DNA of 64,000 nucleotides. It comes from PALSA-911 sp963839645. Its GTDB lineage: Bacteria; Pseudomonadota; Alphaproteobacteria; Acetobacterales; Acetobacteraceae. A model generated the notes under the pieces. That model made no database searches. It worked only from the letters and a program-made list of their open reading frames with translations, and had not been told where the DNA came from. Below, piece by piece: positions 49,601-58,796 of the stretch. Position numbers and translations under genes: made by a program. How positions within the stretch are numbered: position 1 is the stretch's first letter; every line of letters starts with the position of its first letter. The DNA lies in assembly GCA_963839645.1 (NCBI GenBank), contig CAWIVZ010000003.1, forward strand, positions 62,001-126,000, written 5' to 3'.

Positions 49601-50016
49601 GGCCGGAGGTGCCCGGAATGATCGGCACGGCGCATTGCGAGGCGAAATGGCGCGCCCGCCCCTTGTCGCCGAACAGCGCCAGCGTTTCCGGGCGCGGACC
49701 GACGAACAGGATGCCCGCCTGCCGGCACAGCGTGGCGAACTGAGCGTTCTCGCTCAGGAACCCGTAGCCGGGATGGATCGCGTCGCATCCGGCCTCTCGC
49801 GCCGCGGCGACGATCGCAGCGGCATCCAGATACGCGGCGCGCGCCGGTGCCGTTGAGCGCGATGGCCGTGTCGGCCATGCGCGTGTGCAGCGACTGGGCG
49901 TCGTCCGCCGAATGCACCGCGACGGTGGCGATGCCCATGTCGGCGGCGGTGCGGGCCACGCGGATGGCGATTTCGCCGCGATTGGCGATGAGGAGTTTAC
50001 GAATGACGTGTCCCAC
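46647..50016 (-). CDS. Single-chain multidomain acyl-CoA carboxylase (BC-BCCP-CT), frameshifted near 49837
   Basis: One polypeptide of about 1122 residues. The biotin carboxylase domain starts KLLIANRGEIAIRVARTA, with the ATP-grasp loop AGGGGRGMR and EANVRLQVEHTVTEEITG. The biotinyl site is LVLEAMKMQHAL. The carboxyltransferase domain has GHMGHHKQDRIFEMAEKW, SGRCFAGNAVLLGCCD and NDNPGNMVGPEAEKT. It carboxylates an acyl-CoA with biotin, ATP and bicarbonate; this arrangement matches the single-chain long-chain acyl-CoA carboxylases (LCC). One extra base near 49837 shifts +1. The GTG at 50016 is preceded by AGGAAAAATC. It diverges from an LLM monooxygenase. Confidence 0.88.
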
Positions 50017-50178
50017 GATTTTTCCTGTCAAAGCAAATTCTTGGGAGGAGTTTGAGCGGGGTGCCGCGGCATGGCAACGCATGGGGGGCTCTGGCCGCCG
50101 GCGCTTCCCGGCGTCATGATGGGGATGCAAGTCGGATAGCCGGGGCCAAACCGGGCACAGCGCGACAGGAGCGGAACG

Positions 50179-51516
50179 ATGCGACAAATGGTCATGGTGG
50201 GTTTCCTGCAGGCCCAGAACTGCACGACCCTGGCCAGCGCCTGGCGGCATCCGGACGCGCGATCGGACTTCACCTCCCCGGCCTACTACCAGCGCATCGG
50301 CCAGGTGCTGGAGGAGGGCAAGTTTCAGTTGGCGTTCTTCGACGACCGCCTGGCCATGCCCGACATCTATGGCGGCAACCCGGCGGAGGTGGTCGCCAAC
50401 GGCGTGCGGGTGGTGAAGATCGACCCGGTCGCCACCATGCTGGCAATGGGTTTCGGCACCAAACACCTGGGCATCGGCTCCACCGCCTCGACCACCTATT
50501 ACGAGCCGTTCGATGTCGCCCGCCGGTTCCAGACGGTCGATCACATGCTGGGCGGGCGCGCGGCGTGGAATGTCGTGACCTCGGTCAATGACGGGGAGGC
50601 GCACAACATGGGACGCGAGGTGCATATGGAGCACGATTCCCGCTACGACCGCGCCGACGAGTTCATGGAAATCGTGCTGAGCTGCTGGGATTCCTGGGAG
50701 GACGACGCGCTGGTGGTGGACAAGAAGTCCGGCCTGTTCGCCCATCCCGAGAAGGTGCATCAGCGCAAGTATGAAGGGAAATACCTGAAATCGAGCGGCA
50801 CGTTCACCGTGCCCCGCTCGCCGCAGGGGCATCCGGTGGTGATCCAGGCCGGCGCCTCGCCGCGCGGCAAGGTGTTTTCCGCCCGCTGGGCGGAGACGGT
50901 GTTCGTCGGCTACCCCGATCTGGAGGACGGCAAGCGGCAATACAAGGAATTCAAGGACGCCATCGCCGGTCACGGGCGCGACCCCGACAAGGTCACGGTC
51001 AATACCATCGCCTATCCGGTGGTGGCGGAAACCCGCGCCGAGGCCGAGGACAAGATGGCGCTCATCGACGGGCTGTACAAGGAAGTGGATGGGCTGTCGC
51101 TGCTGTCGGAGGCGCTGAACTTCGACTTCAAGACCAAGGGCATGGACGAGGCCTTCACCAGCGAGGAGCTGGAGGGGATGTCCGGCATGCAGGCCATGCG
51201 CAACCGGGTGATGCAGCAGACCGGCCGCAACCCCACGGTGCGCGACTTCCTGGAGGTTACCCGCCGCGGCCGCCCGCGCGAGGCCATCGTCGGCAGCGGC
51301 AAGGACGTGGCGGACCGGCTGGAGCAGTGGTTCGTGGAAGGCGCCTGCGATGGCTTCGTGGTCGCGGGCACGCACATGCCGGGTTCGTTCGAGGATTTCG
51401 TGCGCTTCGTGGTGCCGGAACTGCAACGGCGCGGCCTGTACTGGAAGGACTACAAGGGCGCGACGCTGCGGGAGAATCTGGGTCTGGGCATGCCCGAACT
51501 GGGGTGGTGGAAATAG
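50179..51516 (+). CDS. LLM-class flavin-dependent monooxygenase (NtaA/DszA/SnaA group)
   Basis: A 445-residue TIM-barrel flavoprotein. The opening QMVMVGFLQAQNCTTLASAW, the WNVVTSVNDGEAHNMG loop near residue 133 and GTFTVPRSPQGHPVVIQAGAS near 210 match the NtaA/SnaA/DszA two-component FMN monooxygenases, which use FMNH2 from a separate reductase. It starts a forward run of five oxidative or decarboxylative genes and is 26 bases upstream of an acyl-CoA-dehydrogenase-like gene. Substrate unknown. Confidence 0.9.
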   Translation: MRQMVMVGFLQAQNCTTLASAWRHPDARSDFTSPAYYQRIGQVLEEGKFQLAFFDDRLAMPDIYGGNPAEVVANGVRVVKIDPVATMLAMGFGTKHLGIGSTASTTYYEPFDVARRFQTVDHMLGGRAAWNVVTSVNDGEAHNMGREVHMEHDSRYDRADEFMEIVLSCWDSWEDDALVVDKKSGLFAHPEKVHQRKYEGKYLKSSGTFTVPRSPQGHPVVIQAGASPRGKVFSARWAETVFVGYPDLEDGKRQYKEFKDAIAGHGRDPDKVTVNTIAYPVVAETRAEAEDKMALIDGLYKEVDGLSLLSEALNFDFKTKGMDEAFTSEELEGMSGMQAMRNRVMQQTGRNPTVRDFLEVTRRGRPREAIVGSGKDVADRLEQWFVEGACDGFVVAGTHMPGSFEDFVRFVVPELQRRGLYWKDYKGATLRENLGLGMPELGWWK

Positions 51517-51542
51517 CCGGTGTGCGGGACGGGATCGCACCC

Positions 51543-52733
51543 ATGACCCAGGATCCGGACGCTCCCGTTCCCGAGATCGTCGCCGCCGCCATGCGGCTGG
51601 CCCCCGCCGTTCGCGCCGCCGGCGAGGAGGCGGAACGGACGCGCCAGACCCCGGCCGGCCTGGCAGACGAACTTGCCAGGGCGGGGATGTACCAGATGTA
51701 CCTTCCACGTTCGATGGGCGGTCCTGAAACGCCGCCACTGACCGCGTTTCGCGTCGTCGAGGAATTGTCGCGGGCGGACGGATCGGTCGGCTGGTGCGCC
51801 ATGATCGCCACCGCCATGTCGCTGAACGCCGCCCGTCTGCCGCCCGCCATCGGGCGTGAACTGGCCGGCAGCCCGGCCGACTACCGGGCCGCGGGCTCCG
51901 CCCGGCCGGGAGGACCCTCGGGCGGCCGGGCCTGGGAGGTGCCGGGCGGCTACCGGGTGAACGGACGCTGGAATTTCGCCAGCGGCATCTACAACGCAAG
52001 CTGGCTGTACTGCACCTGCATCATGATGGACGGCGACACGCCACGGAAGACGGCGTCCGGTGCGCCGATCCTGCGGGCCGTATGGGTGCCCCGGGAGTCG
52101 GTAACCATTGTGGACACCTGGTCGGTAATGGGCATGCGCGGCACCGGCAGCCAGGATTTCACCGTCGACAATGTCGTGGTGCCGGCGGAACGGAGTTGCC
52201 TGTCGGATGACCCTCCGCTGGCAAAGGGGCCACTGTACGACCGGCGCGCGTGGTACGTGACCCTGTGGACGCCCTCCGCGGCGAACGCCCTGGGCATCGC
52301 GCGCGGGGCGATCGACAGCCTGGCCGCGATCGCCGCCACCGAAGCCTCCACCCTGTCGACCAGTCTTTTGCGCGACCGGCCGATGGTGCAGGCGCGGATC
52401 GGCGAGGCGGACGCCATCGTCCATGCCGCCCGCGCCTATGTCTTCGATGCGGTCGGGCGGGTGTGGCGCGCCCTGTGCGCCGGACAAGCGCCGTCGGATC
52501 AGGAGATCGCGCAGGCCCGGCTGGCGATCGTCCACGCGATGCACGAGTTGGTGCGCGCGGTCGACAAGGTGTTTCACGCGGCCGGCACCAACGCGATCTA
52601 CAACCGCCTGCCGATGGAACGGGCATTCCGGGATGTCCACGTCGCCGTGCAGCATGGCGCGGCATTGCCAAGTTACTTCGAAGCCGCCGGGCAGGTGCTT
52701 CTCGGACTGCGCCCCGGCGGTCCCGGCTGGTAG
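51543..52733 (+). CDS. Acyl-CoA dehydrogenase-family protein (probable flavin-dependent hydroxylase)
   Basis: A 396-residue protein with the three-part ACAD fold: N-terminal helical domain (LADELARAGMYQMYLPRSMGG), central beta region (GRWNFASGIYNASW, DTWSVMGMRGTGSQDFTVDN) and a C-terminal helical bundle. It resembles the HpaB/HsaA-type two-component monooxygenases rather than beta-oxidation enzymes: no clear catalytic Glu is visible and the WSVMGMRGTGS motif is typical of that branch. The pair with the upstream LLM monooxygenase suggests that both draw on a common reduced flavin. Repeat copy C follows. Confidence 0.82.
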   Translation: MTQDPDAPVPEIVAAAMRLAPAVRAAGEEAERTRQTPAGLADELARAGMYQMYLPRSMGGPETPPLTAFRVVEELSRADGSVGWCAMIATAMSLNAARLPPAIGRELAGSPADYRAAGSARPGGPSGGRAWEVPGGYRVNGRWNFASGIYNASWLYCTCIMMDGDTPRKTASGAPILRAVWVPRESVTIVDTWSVMGMRGTGSQDFTVDNVVVPAERSCLSDDPPLAKGPLYDRRAWYVTLWTPSAANALGIARGAIDSLAAIAATEASTLSTSLLRDRPMVQARIGEADAIVHAARAYVFDAVGRVWRALCAGQAPSDQEIAQARLAIVHAMHELVRAVDKVFHAAGTNAIYNRLPMERAFRDVHVAVQHGAALPSYFEAAGQVLLGLRPGGPGW

Positions 52734-52751
52734 TTTCCGCGCCGTCGCCGG

Positions 52752-52990
52752 CAGGGCAATCGGGTGAAGGGAAAGAAGGCTAGGGGCTCCGCCCCTAGAA
52801 CCCCGCTAAGGGCTAGCCCTTAGAACCCGCTACTGGTTTGGGAGTGCAAAGGGGGCCTACTCGGACCTTGCAAGGTCTAGATTGGCCCCCTTTGCACTCC
52901 CAAACAAATGGATGGATTCCAAAGGCTCGCCTTTGGCGGGGGTCGAGGGGGCGGAGCCCCTCGCCTTGCTTCCTTCACCCGAATGCCCGG
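52752..52990 (+). repeat. Nested palindromic repeat, copy C (nearly complete)
   Basis: A 239-base element that matches copy B in inverse orientation almost base for base. The left 20-base terminal repeat (52752-52771) is identical to that of copy B; the right one (to about 52990) has several changes. Stems in order: CTAGGGGC/GCCCCTAG, CTAAGGG/CCCTTAG, the long central stem from TTTGGGAGTGC (about 52837) to its complement near 52905, CCAAAGG/CCTTTGG and CGAGGGGGC/GCCCCTCG. It fills the 331-base gap between the acyl-CoA dehydrogenase-like and CMD-like genes; I see no gene there. Confidence 0.93.
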
Positions 52991-53064
52991 CCCCGGCCGG
53001 TGGGGGATTGCGGACAGGCGCAAGGCGAAGGACGATCGGGCCAACGACAGGAGGGAGACCAACA

Positions 53065-53638
53065 ATGACCTCGCGCGTGCCAATGGTGTCGCTGGAACAT
53101 GCCCGCGAACTGGGCGATGCGATGGGGTTGCCAGCGCGGCGCACCCAGAGCGAGGCGTTCCGCGTGGTGGCCAACAATCCGGGCGTGGCGCGGGTGGCGT
53201 TCGGCCAGTTGATGCAGCTGCTGGAGAACAACAAGTTCGACACCCGGCTGCGCGAATTGATGATCATGCGCATCGGCTGGGTCACCGGCTCGGCGTACGA
53301 ATGGACGCAGCACTGGCGCGTGGCGACGCTCGGCGGGGATCCCGCCCGAGGACATCCTCGCGGTGCGCGACTGGCGGGACTCCGAGCGGCTGACGCCGGC
53401 GGACCGGGCGATCCTGGCCGCCACGGATGAATGTCTCGCCGGGAAAACCATCTCCGATGACGTCTGGGCCGAGGTGGCGAAGTACGTCACCGACCCCGGG
53501 CAGCAGGTGGAATTCATCATTGCCATGGGCAACTGGATGTCGTTTTCGCTGTTGTTTCGGAATCTGCGCATTCCACTGACGCCGGACCTGACGCCGTGGC
53601 CGCCCGATGGTCTGGCGTCGCCGGCGGCGGAACAATAG
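53065..53638 (+). CDS. Carboxymuconolactone decarboxylase-like protein, frameshifted near 53336
   Basis: A CMD/AhpD-fold protein without a CxxC pair: RLRELMIMRIGWVTGSAYEW in the core. A run of four G (53335-53338) instead of three shifts +1 just before IPPEDILAVRDWRDSERLT, after which the frame is clean to 53638; corrected length 190 residues. A strong AGGAGGGAG site precedes the ATG. It is a paralogue-type relative of the gene at 4384. It belongs to the forward run of catabolic genes; role likely decarboxylation or isomerisation, not established. Confidence 0.83.
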
Positions 53639-53709
53639 TAGGCGGCGATCCGGTCGATGCCGGACCGCAGAAACCTACAGCCACGATCAAATGCGAGGGG
53701 AAGCAATCG

Positions 53710-54297
53710 ATGTCCGAGGAACCAAGCATCCCGCTGTTGGATCATGAACTGGCCGCGGACGAACTGGCGTGGATGAAGGCCGTCTATGACGACTTCAGCA
53801 AAGCCCGTGCTGCCTGCCTGGAACGGAAGGCGGCGTTCAATCCAAAGGAGGCGCTGCGGGAAATCCTCGGCCGGGAAACACACCTTTTGCCAACCCCCAT
53901 GGACCTGTCGGGGCCCGGTCCCTGGCGCAACGGCCGGAACCGGCATGGCCGCAATGTCACCGCGGTCTTCCTGCCGAAGGTGGAGTTGCATAGGCACGCG
54001 AAAAGCCGAACCGACCAGTTTCCCATGTATGTGGTGGGCGAGGCGGACGCATTCTCCATCGACGAGGATGCGCGGCCAATTCTAACCCCGGTGAACGGCG
54101 GCGACCATTTCCATAATTCCCCAGGCGCGCCGCATGCGTTTCTGCCGAAGGTGGGAAAGCCGGTTCCCGAAAACTGGGAAATCGCTTTCATCGCGATCAC
54201 GCCGCGCAACCTGCGGGAGGATACGCAGAGGGTCTCCGACGACGTCAGGGCGGCCTATAAACAGGCGGTTGGGGTCGAGGCACCGTTGGGCATCTGA
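53710..54297 (+). CDS. Hypothetical cupin-like protein
   Basis: A 195-residue protein. The middle VELHRHAKSRTDQFPMYVVG and the later GGDHFHNSPGAPHAFLPK look like the two histidine-containing motifs of a single-domain cupin, so a metal-dependent dioxygenase, isomerase or sensor role is possible. It lies 72 bases after the CMD-like gene and 64 bases before a GMC oxidoreductase. An AAGGAGGCG-type sequence inside the early coding region is not its start; the ATG at 53710 follows GAGGGGAAG. I cannot assign a reaction. Confidence 0.72.
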   Translation: MSEEPSIPLLDHELAADELAWMKAVYDDFSKARAACLERKAAFNPKEALREILGRETHLLPTPMDLSGPGPWRNGRNRHGRNVTAVFLPKVELHRHAKSRTDQFPMYVVGEADAFSIDEDARPILTPVNGGDHFHNSPGAPHAFLPKVGKPVPENWEIAFIAITPRNLREDTQRVSDDVRAAYKQAVGVEAPLGI

Positions 54298-54361
54298 CGG
54301 CTTACGTGACGGGATGGAAATTCGGGCGCAGGCTATCGCAGCCCGTCGGGGGGAAAGAAAA

Positions 54362-55963
54362 ATGGAAAACCAGACTTTCGACTATATCGTGGTGGGCGCG
54401 GGGTCGGCCGGATCGGTGCTCGCCAACCGGCTGAGCGCCGATCCGAAGTACCGGGTGCTGGTGCTGGAGGCCGGGCGGGAAAGCCATCCCTGGTCGCGCA
54501 TTCCGGTCGGCTTCGCCAAGCTGATCGACAATCCCGCCGCCAACTGGCTGTATTCCTCCGAACCCGACGCGGGCACGGGCAACCGCCGCATTCCCGTTCC
54601 GCGCGGCAAGCTGCTCGGCGGCTCGTCCTCGATCAACGGCATGGTCTTCGTGCGCGGCCAGTCGCAGGACTACGATACCTGGGCGCAGCTCGGCAATCGC
54701 GGCTGGAGCTACCGCGAGGTGCTGCCGATCTTCCGCGACATGGAAAGCTACCAGGGCGACGGGGACGACGAATACCGCGGCCACAACGGCCCGCTGAAGG
54801 TGACCGAAAACAACGAAAGCGGACCGATCTACGACGCGCTGATCAAGGCGGCCGGGGAAATCGGCATCGCCTATACCAAGGACTACAACGGCGCGGCGCA
54901 GGACGGCATCGGCATGACCCAGACGACGATCCGCGACGGAAGGCGGATGAGCACCGCCTTCTGCTACCTCGACCCGGCACGAGGCCGGCCGAACCTGACG
55001 ATCCAGGCCAATGCGCTGACCGAATGCCTGCTGATCGAGGGCAAGCGCTGCGTCGGCGTGCGCTACAACGTCAACGGCCAGCCGCGCGAGGCACGCGCCA
55101 CGCGGGAGGTGATCGTCAGCGCCGGTTCGATCAATTCGCCGCAGCTGCTGGAACTGTCCGGCATCGGCCAGCCGGAATTGCTGCAAGGCCTCGGCATCGA
55201 GGTCCGCCACGCGCTGAAGGGCGTCGGCGAGAATCTGCGCGACCATTACTCGCCGCGGATGAAATGGGCCATTCCGCCATCGCTGGGCATGACCTACAAC
55301 GACAAGGCGCGCGGCCTCGGCCTGGTGTGGCAGGCGCTGAAATACGGGCTGACGAAGAAGGGCCTGCTCGGCCTGCCGGCGTCACCGATCCGCGCCTATG
55401 TGCGCACCCGCCCAGGCTTGGACGCGCCGGACGCGGCGATCTCCTGGATCCCGTTCCTGTCGACGTCGAACTTCAAGCTCGCGAAGCAATCCGGCGTCAC
55501 CGCGATCATGAACATCCTGCGCTCGGAAAGCACCGGCAGCATCCACGTGTCGTCCCGGTCGCCGAACGCGCCGCCGGCGATCCGTTTCAACTTCCTGAGC
55601 GCGCAGCTGGACCGGGAGGTGACGCTGGAGGCGATGCGCATCACACGGCGCATCATGACCGCGCCCACCATGCAGGGCATCGCCACCGACGAGATCGCGC
55701 CCGGCGTGAACATCCAGTCCGACGACGAACTGCTCGACTGGGTGCGCAACAACGCGGAGACCACCTACCATCCGGTCGGCACCTGCAAGATGGGTTCGGA
55801 TCCGATGGCGGTGGTGGACGATCAGCTGCGGGTGCACGGCATGGAGGGGCTGCGCGTCGCCGACGCCTCGATCATGCCGACGCTGACATCGGGCAACACC
55901 AACGCGCCGTCGATCATGATCGGGGAGAAGGCGTCCCGGATGGTGCTGGCGGCGGCGGCGTAG
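54362..55963 (+). CDS. GMC-family FAD oxidoreductase (choline/alcohol dehydrogenase type)
   Basis: A 533-residue flavoprotein. The FAD dinucleotide motif VVGAGSAGSVLANRL is at residues 9-23, the GMC signature GGSSSINGMVFVRG near 85, the second GMC signature SAGSINSPQLLELSGIG near 257, and the catalytic histidine in TTYHPVGTCKMG near 475. It oxidises a primary alcohol, with electrons going to oxygen or a quinone. It is followed 8 bases later by an SDR gene, so sequential oxidation of an alcohol substrate is plausible. Confidence 0.93.
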   Translation: MENQTFDYIVVGAGSAGSVLANRLSADPKYRVLVLEAGRESHPWSRIPVGFAKLIDNPAANWLYSSEPDAGTGNRRIPVPRGKLLGGSSSINGMVFVRGQSQDYDTWAQLGNRGWSYREVLPIFRDMESYQGDGDDEYRGHNGPLKVTENNESGPIYDALIKAAGEIGIAYTKDYNGAAQDGIGMTQTTIRDGRRMSTAFCYLDPARGRPNLTIQANALTECLLIEGKRCVGVRYNVNGQPREARATREVIVSAGSINSPQLLELSGIGQPELLQGLGIEVRHALKGVGENLRDHYSPRMKWAIPPSLGMTYNDKARGLGLVWQALKYGLTKKGLLGLPASPIRAYVRTRPGLDAPDAAISWIPFLSTSNFKLAKQSGVTAIMNILRSESTGSIHVSSRSPNAPPAIRFNFLSAQLDREVTLEAMRITRRIMTAPTMQGIATDEIAPGVNIQSDDELLDWVRNNAETTYHPVGTCKMGSDPMAVVDDQLRVHGMEGLRVADASIMPTLTSGNTNAPSIMIGEKASRMVLAAAA

Positions 55964-55971
55964 CGGCGGGC

Positions 55972-56655
55972 ATGAAGCACGCGCTGATCATCGGCGGCTC
56001 GCGCGGATTGGGCCTGGGCCTGGTGCGGGAACATCTGGCCCGCGGCTGGCGGGTCACCGCCACGCAGCGCGGCCCATCGACCGAGCTGGAGGCTCTGCGC
56101 CGTGCAACGCCCGATCGGATGGCGATCGAAACCCTGGATACCACCTTCCCCGAACAGGCGGCCGCCCTGGCCGCGCGGCTGGATGGGCAGGTGTTCGATC
56201 TGCTGCTGCTGAACGCCGGGATCATGGCCGGGCGAGGCGTCACGCTGGCCGATGTGCCGGACAGCGATATCCAGGCCATCTTTCTGACCAATGCGATCAG
56301 CCCGATCCGCGTCGCGGATGCGCTGGCGGGCCGGGTCGCGGCCGGCGGAACGATTGCCTTCATGTCCTCCATTCTGGGCAGCATCGGCACCAATGACGAC
56401 GGGCGGGCGGAACTGTATCGTGCCAGCAAGGCGGCGTTGAACTCGCTGATCCGCAGCTTCCGGGCGCGGCATGCGGCGGATGATTTCACCGTGCTGGCGC
56501 TGCATCCCGGCGTGGTTCGGACATCCATGGGGGGACCGGACGCGCCGCTCGATATCGAGACCAGCGTGCGCGGTGTCGCCGATGTGATCGCCGCGCGCTG
56601 GGGTACCGGCGGGCAGGCCTTTGTCGATTACCAAAACCGGATCATCCCCTGGTAA
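55972..56655 (+). CDS. SDR-family oxidoreductase (CsgA-like)
   Basis: A 227-residue short SDR with GGSRGLGLGLV (residues 8-18), LNAGIM, the catalytic serine in FMSSILGS and YRASKAALN (Tyr/Lys) near residue 145. The very small size and sequence resemble the CsgA/short-carbonyl-reductase group. It starts 8 bases after the GMC oxidoreductase and is probably coupled to it. Confidence 0.9.
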   Translation: MKHALIIGGSRGLGLGLVREHLARGWRVTATQRGPSTELEALRRATPDRMAIETLDTTFPEQAAALAARLDGQVFDLLLLNAGIMAGRGVTLADVPDSDIQAIFLTNAISPIRVADALAGRVAAGGTIAFMSSILGSIGTNDDGRAELYRASKAALNSLIRSFRARHAADDFTVLALHPGVVRTSMGGPDAPLDIETSVRGVADVIAARWGTGGQAFVDYQNRIIPW

Positions 56656-56765
56656 TGCCGGCCGATCGCCGATCCTTGCCGTGATCCCGGTTGTGGCGGA
56701 AAGTCGCGGTTGACGATGAACGCGACCCCAGCAGCGGTCCGCGCAATTTCCAGGGAGACACGGCA

Positions 56766-57236
56766 ATGACCGAGACGAAGCTCGCCCCCAACCTTCCCCA
56801 GTGGATGCAGGACCATGCCGGCCGCTACCTGTCGAGCGGCGGTACCGATGGGCACATGTATACGATCGAACGCCCCGGAGTGCCGGCGCTGACCGTTCCG
56901 TCGTTGCTGTTGACCACGACCGGGCGCAAGTCGGGAGACAGGTACATGTTCCCGCTGTTCTATGGGCGCGCCGGCGACAGCTATTTCGTGATCGCGTCGA
57001 AGGGTGGCGCGCCGGAGCACCCGGGCTGGTATCGCAACATCCTCGCCAACCCGGAGGTCGACATCCAGGTCGGAACCCTGAAGACGCGGGCGCGGGCGCG
57101 CACCGCCGCCGGCGAGGAACGGGCGCGGCTGTGGGCGGAGGCGATCAAGATCTGGCCGCCTTTCGCCGAGTACCAGGTCAAGGCCGTGGGACGTCAGATC
57201 CCCGTCGTGGTGCTGGACCCGGTACGGGCCGGCTGA
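56766..57236 (+). CDS. DDN-like nitroreductase/deazaflavin-dependent oxidoreductase family protein
   Basis: A 156-residue split-barrel protein: LLLTTTGRKSGDRYMFPLFY and FVIASKGGAPEHPGWYRNIL followed by VDIQVGTLKTRARART. This is the pattern of the F420-dependent nitroreductase (DDN) family, whose members bind the deazaflavin F420 or sometimes other flavins. Several LLM enzymes nearby are of types that also use F420, so a cofactor link is possible. The ATG at 56766 follows a GGGAGA site. It lies 47 bases before an LLM gene. Confidence 0.85.
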   Translation: MTETKLAPNLPQWMQDHAGRYLSSGGTDGHMYTIERPGVPALTVPSLLLTTTGRKSGDRYMFPLFYGRAGDSYFVIASKGGAPEHPGWYRNILANPEVDIQVGTLKTRARARTAAGEERARLWAEAIKIWPPFAEYQVKAVGRQIPVVVLDPVRAG

Positions 57237-57283
57237 CACACCCGGCCGCGCCAGGATTGCTCCGCAGCAGAGGAAGTATCGCC

Positions 57284-58369
57284 ATGCAAGCACCGCTCGA
57301 ATTCGGCTGGTTCCTGCCCACGTCCGGCGACACGACCTGCTACGGCGACCGCGACAAGTTCATCCAGCCTTCGGCGGAACTGTTCGATCGCGTCGTGCTG
57401 GCGGCCGAGGCGGCGGGCTTCGAGTATTTCCTGGTTCCGGTCGCCAGCACGTGCTGGGAGGCCTGGATCAGCAGCGCCATGGCGGTGGCCAAGACCAAGC
57501 GCATCAAGGCGCTGGTCGCGGCGCGGCCCGGCTATGTCAGCCCGGTGCAGCTGGCCAAGATGGGCGCCACCTTCGACCAGCTTTCCGGCGGCCGGCTGTC
57601 GGTGAACCTGATCGCCGGGCAGAGCGAGGCGGAGGCCGAGGCGGAGGGGATCACCCTGGCGAAGGAGGATCGCTACGCCCTGATGGAGGAGGATGTCTCC
57701 ATCCTGAAGGCGCTGTGGACGACCCGTGGCCCGGTGGACTTCGCCGGACGCTTCCACACGCTGAAGGGCGCGCGGATTTCCCCGCTTCCGTTGCAGCAGC
57801 CGCACCCGCGCTTCTATCTCGGCGGCGGCTCGGCGGAGGCGTGGGAGGTGTCGGCCAAGCATTCCGACATCCATCTGTTCTGGGGCGACACGCCCGAGCG
57901 CATTGCCGGGAACATGACCACCATCCGCGGCATGGCGGCGCGGCATGGGCGGGCGGAGACGATCGGCTTTGGCATGCGGCTGCAGATCCTTTGCCGCGAA
58001 ACCGAAACCGAGGCCTGGGACGCCGCGCACGAGCTGGTGCGCGACGTGACCGAGGCACAGACCCGTTTCATCCGCACGCATTACGCCAGCTCCGTCGCCA
58101 ACCAGCGCGTGCAGCAACTGGCCAAGGAACATGGCGAGTTGATCGGCCCGCATCTATGGACCGGCGTGACGCGCGTGCGTCCGGGGGCCGGGATCGTGGT
58201 GGTGGGCAATCCGCGCCAATGCGCCGACACGCTGCAGCAGTTCATCGATCTCGGCTGCATTTCGTTCTGCCTGTCCGGCTACCTGCACGACGAAGAGGCC
58301 GCGCGCTTCGCACGCTGGGTGCGGCCGTTGCTGGCGGAACGCAATCCGGGCCGGCTGCTCGCGGCGTAG
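57284..58369 (+). CDS. LLM-class flavin oxidoreductase (alkanesulfonate monooxygenase SsuD-like)
   Basis: A 361-residue TIM-barrel flavoprotein: EFGWFLPTSGDT start, ARPGYVSPVQLAKMGATFDQ, SGGRLSVNLIAGQSEAEAEA near residue 108, and FYLGGGSAEAWEVSAKHSD near 190. These resemble SsuD-type FMNH2-dependent monooxygenases that cleave C-S or oxidise carbonyl compounds. GGAAG precedes the ATG. It ends 11 bases from the convergent Rieske gene. Substrate unknown; no sulfonate transporter nearby. Confidence 0.88.
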   Translation: MQAPLEFGWFLPTSGDTTCYGDRDKFIQPSAELFDRVVLAAEAAGFEYFLVPVASTCWEAWISSAMAVAKTKRIKALVAARPGYVSPVQLAKMGATFDQLSGGRLSVNLIAGQSEAEAEAEGITLAKEDRYALMEEDVSILKALWTTRGPVDFAGRFHTLKGARISPLPLQQPHPRFYLGGGSAEAWEVSAKHSDIHLFWGDTPERIAGNMTTIRGMAARHGRAETIGFGMRLQILCRETETEAWDAAHELVRDVTEAQTRFIRTHYASSVANQRVQQLAKEHGELIGPHLWTGVTRVRPGAGIVVVGNPRQCADTLQQFIDLGCISFCLSGYLHDEEAARFARWVRPLLAERNPGRLLAA

Positions 58370-58380
58370 CGGTTATCCGT

Positions 58381-58794
58381 TCAGACCGTGATGACGACGT
58401 AATCCTGCTCGACCGTGACCGGCACCGTCTCGGCGGCGAACGGGCCCTTGGCGAGTTCCGCGCCGGGCTCGATCTGCACGGCGTAGCTGCGCGCCTGCAC
58501 GCTGTCCGGCTCGCACCAGGACTGGCCGGTGCGGATGTCGAACTCCCAGCAATGCCAGGGGCAGCGCAGCATTTCTCCCCGATGCGTCAGTTGGTATTCG
58601 CCGGGCGATTTGGATTCGAGCCGGCTCAGGATTTCCCCGCGGCACAGCGGCGCGCCCTGGTGCGGGCAGCGGTTGATCAGCGCGAAGAATTCGTTGTTGA
58701 CGTTGAAGACGCCGATTTCCCGCCCCTTCACCGTGACGATCTTGCAGGTGCCCGGGGCGATTTCATCGACCGCGGCGACGATATGGCGGCTCAT
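58381..58794 (-). CDS. Rieske [2Fe-2S] ferredoxin-like protein
   Basis: A 137-residue single-domain Rieske protein with both cluster motifs: CPHQGAPL (Cys43, His45) and CPWHCWEF (Cys78, His81). There is a roughly 25-residue loop between them. It would carry electrons in the cytosol to an oxygenase or related oxidoreductase; it lacks a membrane anchor or catalytic domain. It begins 2 bases after the stop of an amidohydrolase on the same strand, so the three reverse genes (two amidohydrolases and this) look like one operon. Confidence 0.92.
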   Translation of the reverse strand: MSRHIVAAVDEIAPGTCKIVTVKGREIGVFNVNNEFFALINRCPHQGAPLCRGEILSRLESKSPGEYQLTHRGEMLRCPWHCWEFDIRTGQSWCEPDSVQARSYAVQIEPGAELAKGPFAAETVPVTVEQDYVVITV

Positions 58795-58796
58795 GC

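Noticed and set aside
47067..49856. A 929-residue open frame on the + strand opposite the acyl-CoA carboxylase
   Set aside because: It is the antisense of a clear biotin-dependent carboxylase; the His/Asp/Arg-rich composition is typical of a GC-rich shadow frame, with no recognisable domain.
52838..53068. Short ORFs inside the palindromic repeats (also 32316-32951 and 33326-33550)
   Set aside because: They arise from the repeat itself, read similarly in every copy and orientation, and lack ribosome binding sites; treated as by-products of the palindromes apart from the hybrid gene end at 32335.
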